From a bacterium (GTDB taxonomy: Bacteria; UBA9089; UBA9088; JAGUXG01), in NCBI GenBank assembly GCA_020061965.1, contig JAGUXG010000006.1:1-9595 (forward strand): a stretch of DNA of 9,595 nt. Direction: 5' to 3'. Position 1 is the stretch's first letter; the number at the start of each line of letters is the position of its first letter. Below the pieces are notes generated by a model. The model was not told the origin of the DNA and did not search any database. It saw only the letters and a program-made list of their open reading frames with translations. Below are positions 1 to 5,800 of the stretch, piece after piece. A program made the translations under genes and the position numbers.

Positions 1-143
1 CTAACGAGCGGATAGATGAAACAAATAATAGAATAAACAGGCTTTATGAGGTGATAGTCCGAAGGGAAGAACAGGAAAAGTTAGAAATAAGGGTGATGAG
101 ATTAGAGGAGAGCGTAGAGACACTTATGAGGAAGGCAGCATAA
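1..143 (+). CDS. C-terminal fragment of a coiled-coil protein
   Basis: An open frame enters from the left edge (first whole codon at base 3) and ends at TAA 141-143, leaving 46 visible residues. They are rich in Glu, Arg and Leu and contain RIDETNNRINRLYE, then QEKLEIRVMRLEESVETLM. Hydrophobic residues are spaced in heptad-like fashion, so a coiled coil is the only structural call I can make. The stop overlaps an ATG as TAATG (141-145), and GAGGAAGG at 128-135 sits 7 bases before that ATG, suggesting coupling to the next, now broken, gene. The same protein pattern recurs in that broken gene, so the two are tandem paralogues. I do not recognise the family and the start lies outside the window. 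The function is unknown; it could be a small membrane-anchored coiled-coil protein like the one at 2331-2687, but no membrane segment is visible here. Confidence 0.6.
   Translation, partial: NERIDETNNRINRLYEVIVRREEQEKLEIRVMRLEESVETLMRKAA
128..135 (+). promoter_or_regulatory. Shine-Dalgarno for the ATG at 143
   Basis: GAGGAAGG lies within the last codons of the upstream coiled-coil gene, 7 bases before ATG 143-145. It is the best-spaced ribosome binding site in the left part of the window. It now leads to only a four-codon frame (stop TAG 155-157), which supports the idea that a functional gene once started there. Confidence 0.4.
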
Positions 144-297
144 TGAAAGAGATTTAGTCAACAGAATAGACGAGGAAGAGAACAGATAGTTTTTTGATAA
201 GACAGTGATTCATAAGGAAAAGCAAGAGAATATAGAGATACGGATGTTAAAATTAGAGGAACAGGTGCAGATGCTTAAGGAGAAGGTAGCAACATAA
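143..297 (+). pseudogene. Decayed paralogue of the upstream coiled-coil gene
   Basis: The expected start ATG 143 (TAATG overlap, good Shine-Dalgarno at 128-135) runs into TAG after four codons. Shifted by one base, the frame from 148 reads RDLVNRIDEEENR, then an in-frame TAG at 187-189. It then continues to TAA 295-297 with TVIHKEKQENIEIRMLKLEE and QVQMLKEKVAT. This aligns with the gene at 1-143: RIDE..NR, VI.....QE..EIR...LEE.V..L..K. A run of six T (190-195) lies next to the stop, and compensating single-base changes around it would restore NRIVFDK, matching NRINRLY in the paralogue. At least two lesions separate start and end, so I call it broken. A shorter product from ATG 244 (17 residues) is possible but unconvincing. 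A pair of homopolymer assembly errors is the alternative explanation. Confidence 0.5.
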
Positions 298-398
298 TGG
301 AAGGCGTAGGTTTCAGGCAGAAGTTAGGACTTTTGGCAGCAGTGGTTGTTCTGTCTGTGGGAATTTTTGTGCTGAAGAGAGATGATTTGGGTAATTAG
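297..398 (+). CDS. 33-residue single-helix membrane peptide (tentative)
   Basis: ATG 297 overlaps the stop of the decayed coiled-coil copy as TAATG (295-299). AAGGAGAAGG at 277-286 lies 10 bases upstream. The product starts MEGVGFRQKLG, has a hydrophobic stretch LLAAVVVLSVGIFVL (about residues 12-26), then KRDDLGN and TAG 396-398. The last 17 bases overlap the start of the propeller gene in another frame. The layout (short basic start, one hydrophobic helix) resembles the signal-peptide region of the giant gene further right, which also has a basic K/RLG step before its helix. It may be a real micro-protein, a leader peptide that couples translation of the propeller gene, or the remnant of a truncated exported protein. 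I do not recognise it. Confidence 0.4.
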   Translation: MEGVGFRQKLGLLAAVVVLSVGIFVLKRDDLGN

Positions 399-2244
399 AT
401 TGGGAATGATTGGATTTATAGGAATGTTGATATCATCAGGCTATGCGAAAGAGAAAGATATTGCGACTATCCTTATAGAAGGCAGTATAAATTCTCAAAA
501 AGGGTTTACTGGAGAGGGCTTTGAATATAGAGCAGTTTATACCAATGAAACAGGCATTATGCCAGCAGATGGTTTTCCAAAGGTTCATATACTTTATAAG
601 AAAGGAGAGGAGATAGTAGAGACAGAGGGTAGTCCTTTTAAGATGGAGCAGGCGAGTATATGGGACAGGAATTGTAAAGATGGCAAGGAGTATAAATATA
701 AGTATAATTTCAAGATTCCCTTGAGGCAGTATTATTACTATTTTGAGGCTATGGCAGAGGGAGCTATGGAAAGAAAGGGGAGTCCGATAAAAGAAGGTCC
801 AGTGGTAAATTCAATATTAGCTTACCGAGGAGCAAGTTTTCCAGGTATGAGTTGGAGTTCAATTGATATTGGGGATATAAATAATGATGGGTTTATGGAT
901 ATAATTATTATGGGAGAGGAGGAAATGAATCCAAAGACAAGGCTCTATAAGAATGAAAATGGAACATTCGTTAATAAGGATTATAATTTGGCAAATCTCT
1001 CCGAAGGTTCAGTCTTATTCTTCGATGCTAATAATGACGGTTTATTAGACATTTTCATTACAGGGGTTTTAGATAAAGAAAAAAGTGTTTCTATATTAAA
1101 ACTTTATATAAACGATGGAGAGATGTTTTTTGATTCTGGTCAAGAATTTAAGGATATGCTTAAGCCAACGGCAAAGGTTATTGATTATAACAATGATGGT
1201 TGGATGGATGTGATTGTAATGGGGATAGTTGAGGCAGAAAGAAAATATGTATATCGTCCTATTGCAAGATTTTATAAAAATGATAAAGGGAAGTTTTCGG
1301 AGATAAAATTAGATTTGCCAGTCCTTTTTTATCCTATAATTACTTGTGCAGATTACAACAAGGATGGGTTTTGCGATCTCTTTATATCAGGAATGGATGA
1401 GAATAAACAGCTTATTAGTAGGCTCTATAAAAACAATAAGGATGGCAATTTTTCTGACTCAGGATTAAAGATACCAGTGGTAGTGGACGGTGCAATCTTA
1501 TTTTTTGATTATAATAATGATGGCTGGCTTGACCTTCTTGTTGTTGGAGGAAGTGGTTATGGCCAGGAGCCTGTATTTGGGCTCTATCGGAATCAAGGTG
1601 GAGAGCTTGTTGAGGAGAAGACAGGTATAGAGGGCTTGAATATGGCTGGTGCCTCTGTTGGAGATTATGATAACGATGGATGGTTTGATCTTGCATTAAT
1701 GGGGATAGGGACTTCAACCTCTTTTGTGGTATATAGAAATGAGAAAGGAAGATTTCTCTCTTCAAAGATAGGATTTCCACCAGCTTCCCACGGAAATCTT
1801 AGATGGTTTGATATGGAGAACGATGGAGATTTAGATATTTTTATTGAGGCTACAATGAAGAAGACAGAGCATACCTGGGCTACAGAGGGGAGGATATATG
1901 AAAATGATACCTCTCTTGGAAGATCAAATATCCATCCACTTCCACCAAAGAGTTTTGAGGCAACGTATAGCACAGATACCCTTACCTTAAGATGGGGCAA
2001 AGGTGAGGATAGGGAGACGCCAGTAGATGGTCTATCTTATAACATCAGGGTAGGAACCCAGACAGGAGGGGTGAATATCTTAAGCCAGGCGAGGCCATTA
2101 GGTGACTATATTCATAATAATTTTGTCATCTTAAAGGTTCCAAAGCAGAAATATTACTGGTCTGTTCAAACAATAGATTCAGGTTTTGCAAATAGCGAAT
2201 GGTCAAAGGAGCAGGTCTTTATGCCTGTAAAGAAAGAGAGATAA
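382..2244 (+). CDS. Exported seven-bladed FG-GAP/VCBS propeller protein
   Basis: The protein has 620 residues. The first 22 (MIWVIRLGMIGFIGML..., ending near GYA) form a signal peptide. Residues about 28-142 form a beta-rich Ig-like domain with Y/F-rich strands (YKYKYNF, QYYYYFEA), closing with GPVV. Seven calcium-loop motifs of the type DxNxDGxxD follow, starting at residues 165, 215, 268, 324, 376, 428 and 477. Each is followed by a hydrophobic strand and a [LVF]Y.N stretch, the integrin-alpha/VCBS signature, and seven blades make a closed propeller. Residues about 519-612 form a fibronectin-III-like domain (LTLRWGKGEDRETPVDG, YNIRVGTQTGG, YYWSVQTID), a common tail in propeller proteins of this kind. 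It probably acts outside the cell in adhesion or ligand binding. No catalytic motif, membrane anchor or C-terminal sorting signal is seen (it ends KKER). The start is uncertain: ATG 382 has only a very close GAAGAG (374-379), and ATG 406 or 424 would shorten the signal peptide. Confidence 0.93.
   Translation: MIWVIRLGMIGFIGMLISSGYAKEKDIATILIEGSINSQKGFTGEGFEYRAVYTNETGIMPADGFPKVHILYKKGEEIVETEGSPFKMEQASIWDRNCKDGKEYKYKYNFKIPLRQYYYYFEAMAEGAMERKGSPIKEGPVVNSILAYRGASFPGMSWSSIDIGDINNDGFMDIIIMGEEEMNPKTRLYKNENGTFVNKDYNLANLSEGSVLFFDANNDGLLDIFITGVLDKEKSVSILKLYINDGEMFFDSGQEFKDMLKPTAKVIDYNNDGWMDVIVMGIVEAERKYVYRPIARFYKNDKGKFSEIKLDLPVLFYPIITCADYNKDGFCDLFISGMDENKQLISRLYKNNKDGNFSDSGLKIPVVVDGAILFFDYNNDGWLDLLVVGGSGYGQEPVFGLYRNQGGELVEEKTGIEGLNMAGASVGDYDNDGWFDLALMGIGTSTSFVVYRNEKGRFLSSKIGFPPASHGNLRWFDMENDGDLDIFIEATMKKTEHTWATEGRIYENDTSLGRSNIHPLPPKSFEATYSTDTLTLRWGKGEDRETPVDGLSYNIRVGTQTGGVNILSQARPLGDYIHNNFVILKVPKQKYYWSVQTIDSGFANSEWSKEQVFMPVKKER
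874..1836 (+). repeat. Seven DxNxDGxxD calcium-loop repeats (propeller blades)
   Basis: This is a protein-level repeat inside the propeller gene. The loops read DINNDGFMD, DANNDGLLD, DYNNDGWMD, DYNKDGFCD, DYNNDGWLD, DYDNDGWFD and DMENDGDLD, beginning at bases 874, 1024, 1183, 1351, 1507, 1663 and 1810. Spacing is 49-56 residues. All seven keep the D at positions 1 and 9 and the DG at 5-6, so every blade should still bind calcium; position 3 is N in five loops, D in the sixth and E in the last. The repeats are old and diverged at DNA level. Confidence 0.9.
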
Positions 2245-2247
2245 AGA

Positions 2248-2334
2248 ATGAAACCACAGATTGTTACAGATTTAAGACGCAGATTTTTAGGAGATTTCTT
2301 TGTCTCCGCTGTGGCTAATAAAATAAGAGAATGA
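2248..2334 (+). CDS. 28-residue mini-ORF made from an intergenic repeat (doubtful)
   Basis: ATG 2248 starts 4 bases after the propeller gene's TAA. The frame reads MKPQIVTDLRRRFLGDFF, then VSAVANKIRE, ending at TGA 2332-2334, which overlaps ATG 2331 of the next gene as ATGA. Almost the whole frame is the repeat element described in the next entry, so it is unlikely to be a selected protein. Its value may be to carry ribosomes across the gap. The same MKPQI start appears in the second copy of the repeat at 2690-2737. Confidence 0.2.
   Translation: MKPQIVTDLRRRFLGDFFVSAVANKIRE
2254..2314 (+). repeat. Small palindromic intergenic repeat, copy A
   Basis: The element is bounded by the inverted pair CCACAG (2254-2259) and CTGTGG (2309-2314). 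It contains three degenerate direct steps of the form ACAGATT / ACAGATTT / GCAGATTT and an inner hairpin GGAGA (2290-2294) / TCTCC (2303-2307) with an 8-base loop. It fills most of the gap between the propeller gene and the small coiled-coil gene. CCACAGAT-type degenerate palindromes are familiar from intergenic DNA of many metagenomic genomes; I cannot name a family. The hairpin has no T-run after it, so it is not a convincing terminator. Confidence 0.6.
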
Positions 2335-2687
2335 TAACATTTTGGCAAGCAATGGCATTGATAAGCACAGCAGCTACAATCTTAGGGGTATTTTTGGCAG
2401 TGTATGGGATGATAAATAATAAGACCCTAAAGAAAGAGAGCGCTTTAACAAGAGAAGCTATTCAGAGCAACATGGAAGCAATCAAAAGTGAAGCCAGATT
2501 GACAAGGGAGATGATTCAAAGCGAGAATAGATCTACAAGGGAGATGATTCAAAGCGAGAATAGATCTACAAGGGAGATGATTCAAAGCGAGGATAGATCT
2601 ACAAGGGAGATGATAAGAGAGACAACAAAATATATAGCGGATTTGATTGCCTCTGGCAAGAGAGGGTTGGCTGGAGGTCAAGCGTAA
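2331..2687 (+). CDS. Small membrane-anchored hendecad coiled-coil protein
   Basis: The protein has 118 residues. Residues about 5-27 (WQAMALISTAATILGVFLAV...) form one membrane helix. The rest is a long charged helix: LTREAIQSNMEAIKSEA, then near-perfect copies of the 11-residue unit STREMIQSENR, then RETTKYIADLIASGKRG. Eleven-residue periodicity is the signature of a nearly straight, slightly right-handed (hendecad) coiled coil, so an oligomeric rod anchored in the inner membrane is likely; which side the rod faces is not clear. ATG 2331 overlaps the mini-ORF stop as ATGA; a separate Shine-Dalgarno is poor (AAGAGA touches the ATG). It lies between two genes for exported repeat proteins and is probably co-transcribed with them. 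A role as a tether, scaffold or assembly factor for them is inference from position only. I do not recognise the family. Confidence 0.8.
   Translation: MITFWQAMALISTAATILGVFLAVYGMINNKTLKKESALTREAIQSNMEAIKSEARLTREMIQSENRSTREMIQSENRSTREMIQSEDRSTREMIRETTKYIADLIASGKRGLAGGQA
2496..2627 (+). repeat. 33-bp tandem repeat encoding the hendecads
   Basis: There are four consecutive 33-bp units beginning at 2496, 2529, 2562 and 2595, each starting AGAT and containing ACAAGGGAGATGAT. Units 2 and 3 are identical except for one A-to-G change near the end (GAGAAT versus GAGGAT). Unit 1 differs from unit 2 only in its first bases (AGATTG versus AGATCT). Unit 4 is exact for about its first 21 bases, then diverges. 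The unit length is 11 codons, so copy-number change keeps the frame. Near identity at DNA level implies recent slippage or expansion. Confidence 0.9.
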
Positions 2688-2698
2688 TAATGATGAAG

Positions 2699-2725
2699 CC
2701 ACAGATAATGATACAGATTAAGGAG
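2699..2725 (+). repeat. Intergenic repeat, truncated copy B
   Basis: CCACAGAT (2699-2706) and TACAGATT (2712-2719) match the left half of copy A at 2254. Even the flank ATGAA[A/G] before CCACAG is shared. The right half of the palindrome is missing. The copy sits in the 49-base gap before the giant gene and creates a 15-codon frame MMKPQIMIQIKEKQI (2690-2737) whose TGA overlaps the giant gene's start as TGATG. Confidence 0.55.
2720..2725 (+). promoter_or_regulatory. Shine-Dalgarno of the giant repeat gene
   Basis: AAGGAG lies 11 bases before ATG 2737. It sits at the right end of the intergenic repeat copy B, matching the position of the TTAGGAG step in copy A (2287-2293). The spacing is somewhat long. 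An in-frame TTG at 2734 would be better spaced (8 bases) and would add a single residue. Confidence 0.5.
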
Positions 2726-2736
2726 AAGCAAATTTG

Positions 2737-2835
2737 ATGAAGCTGGCAAGTTTTAAGAAAAGACTTGGCTGGATACTCTCTTTTTCTGCTCTGGTGGCAG
2801 GGTTGAGCCTTGGTCTGCCCAAAGGGGCAGAAGCA
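2737..2835 (+). other. Signal peptide of the giant repeat protein
   Basis: Residues 1-33 have a basic n-region (K2, K7, K8, R9), a hydrophobic core WILSFSALVAGLSLGL (residues 12-27) and a small-residue cleavage site A31-E32-A33 before T34. This is a Sec/SPI pattern. There is no lipobox cysteine and no twin-arginine motif. Confidence 0.85.
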
Positions 2836-5800
2836 ACAGTGTCGATTTTGGGCATAAACCTTTCTTCAGGGACAGTAGGAACCCAGGTCGTTGTAAATGG
2901 AACTAGCTCGTATGATATTGACGGTAATAATCCTGTAGTTATAGATTTTGGGATAACCTATACAATCACTTCTACGACTGAGGATAATGGTATAAGCGGA
3001 GGAGGATATGTTTTTAATTGCACATTTACAGTGGATACCCAGAACTGGGGAACTAAGGTGATCACCGCAAGAAATAAGGAGGGTGATTACTATGACACCA
3101 CTATCTTTAATATCCTCTCAAGGATATACCTTGTAAGCCCTCCATCAGGTCCTGTGGGGACCCTCCTGACAATCAAAGGAAATGGGTTTGGAACATCATC
3201 ATCAAGTCTAAATATTTTGTTTGGGTCAGCTAGTCCGATAACAGCAAACGAGTATTCTAATGCAAATGGGACATTTTCTCATATATTCCGTGTGAATACC
3301 CAGCCAATCGGGACAAGGGTGATAACCGCATTGACTTCTAATGATGATCGAGTTACCACTATCTTTATCATTATTCCATCCATCTACTATATCAATCCGG
3401 ATCCAGCCAAGGGTGAGGTGGGCACTGTGGTAACTATAGAGGGTGCAGGGTATAGCTCAGTTGCGAGTATTACTGTCACCTTTGGCACTTGTCAAACTAT
3501 TACTACTCCCATTATACCTACCTCCAGTTCAAATGGCACATTTTCTGCTACTTTTCTTGTCAATACCCAGCCAGGCGGTTCAACCGTAATAACAGCAAAG
3601 GATAGTAATGGGAATGAGGAGACGACTATCTTTTGGATCAAGGGAAAGATCTATCTGGTTACACCCAACTATGGCTATGTAAGCTATGATAGTATTGCTG
3701 TAGAGGGGTCAGGGTTTGATGATAATGAACTTGTCTGGATAGATTTTGGCACCCATCAGACTATAACCAGTCTCCAGATGACACCAGGCATCAATCCGAA
3801 TGGGACATTTTCAATAACCTTTACTATAAGCACCCAGACTTATGGTCCGAAAGATATTACTGCTTATGGAACAGGGACAGGCAATAGCTATAAATACTCT
3901 AATGCAGCCACGATAACATCAAAGATCACAATGGTTAAGTCATCCAAGGGTTCAGTGGGAACTGATGTGACCGTAGAAGGGACAGGGTTTATGTGGGTAT
4001 CAGCTGGAAATTGCAAGCTTTATTTTGGTAATTCTGGGATTTCAGTTAATGGAGAGACCTCTGAAAACGGCACCTTCTCTATTGTATTTAAGCCTGATAC
4101 TCAAACATACGGAACAAAGGTGATTACAGTAAATACAAGTGATGTTGAACCCAATGACGAGGCAACCTCTCTCTTTAAGATTATTCCCAATATATATAGT
4201 TTGAGCCCTAACAGTGGGCCAGTGGGAACACAAGTGACTGTGTGTGGGAGGGGATTTGAGGAGTATGATCTTACTTCAAAGACATATCGTATCGATTTTG
4301 GAACAAAAGGGACAATTAGTGCTAACTTTGTTACTGCTCTGGATAACAAAGGTACTTTTAGCAACAAAACATTTACGGTAAATGAGCAACCCGGTGGGAC
4401 GACTGTGATCACGGTTCGAAGGCAAGATTACACTGAATATTATTCCGGTGATCTGTTTGCTACTACACTTTTCTTTATTAAATCAAATATAACCCAGATT
4501 AACCCAGGGTCAGCAACAGTTGGAGAATATGTTACTGTAATCGGTAATGGTTATCCAAATCCTGGGTCAGTTACTATCCATTTTGGGACGCATTACACTA
4601 TCACTACTGCAGACTCATCAGTAAATGGAACATTTTCAATATCATTTCTCATAGATACCCAGCCAGGGGCAACCGTATTGATAACGGCACAGGACAAAGG
4701 TAGACCTACAGAGCTTTATTCTGTTACAAGCGCCTTTAAGATTGTTGGGAAGATAATCCTGGTTACTCCGCTTTCAGGGTATATGGGTGATACGGTTATT
4801 GTGGAGGGGTGTGGGTATGTGACAGGAAACAATAGTGTAAATATCCATTTTGGGCAGACGCAAAACATAGGAACTGCAACTGGAAGCATAAAGGGGACAT
4901 TCTCGACCACATTCATCGTGAATGAACAGGTCTATGGTTCAATCGTAATAACAGCCAAGGATTCGAATAGCTGTGGAACAAGCGTCTTTAAGGTCTTGTC
5001 TCGGATAACCCTGGTCAGCCCATTCTCAGGGTATGTAGGTGATACGGTTACTGTTCAGGGAGATGGCTGGCCCCAGAACACAATCATCGGTATCGACTTT
5101 GGCACCACTCCAACCATTACTACTATTCCTACTGGAGCCTCTGGAAGAGGGACATTTAGCTGTACCTTCTTGGTTAATACCCAATATTATAATACGAAGG
5201 TGATCACAGTGAGGGCATCAGGCCCTGGGGAGAAGATAACAGCTCAGGCATTTATTATTAAGGGAAGGATATACTTGATCACTCCGCAGAGCGGAAAGGT
5301 AGGTTCTGAGGTGACAGTTTTGGGCACAGGCTATGGCACATCTGGTGAAACAGTCAGGATAGATTTTGGAAGCCATCAGACTATAACAACAGGTGTGGTA
5401 TCTAATAATAATAATGGAACATTCTCTATAACATTTATTGTGAGTACACAACTGAGAGGAGATCAAACAAAAATAGATTATAAGTCCATTACAGCTACAG
5501 GTGTCCCTTCTTCTCAAAAATATATGAGTAATATATTTACGCTCATCCCAAGGATATACTTTGTCTCTCCAGATTCAGGGTATGTGGGAGATTGGGTCAC
5601 TGTAAGGGGGGATGGATTTGCCAAAAACACAGTTGTTGAATTACATGCAAGGATATTTTTTAATAATGTTCAGATGACCAGCTGCAATGAAGACGGGACT
5701 GGTCAGGACCCTTGGTTTGCAATCTCTCCAAACGGTACCTTCTCAAGGAAATTTGTAAGTATAGAGGCAGCAGCAGGGTTGCAATCAATTACAATTATGA

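Noticed and set aside
1415..2000. Minus-strand frames opposite the propeller gene
   Set aside because: The sense strand has a full, motif-rich protein there. The antisense products are low-complexity mirrors of the DxNxDG loops.
1918..2244. Type IX secretion C-terminal sorting domain in the propeller protein
   Set aside because: The C-terminus is a fibronectin-III-like domain followed by a short basic KKER tail, with none of the usual sorting-domain pattern.
2290..2307. GGAGA/TCTCC hairpin as a terminator of the propeller gene
   Set aside because: The stem is only 5 bp and no T-run follows. It is better explained as the core of the palindromic repeat, and the genes on each side are coupled.
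2499..2527. TTGACA as a promoter -35 box
   Set aside because: It is inside the tandem repeat's first unit, and no acceptable -10 box lies 16-18 bases downstream.
2496..2627. CRISPR-like array
   Set aside because: The 33-bp units are contiguous with no spacers and encode an in-frame protein repeat.
2445..2702. Minus-strand frame with an 11-residue repeat (HLPCRSILALN)
   Set aside because: The period comes from the 33-bp tandem repeat. The sense reading has a membrane helix, a coiled coil and operon context; the antisense one has none.
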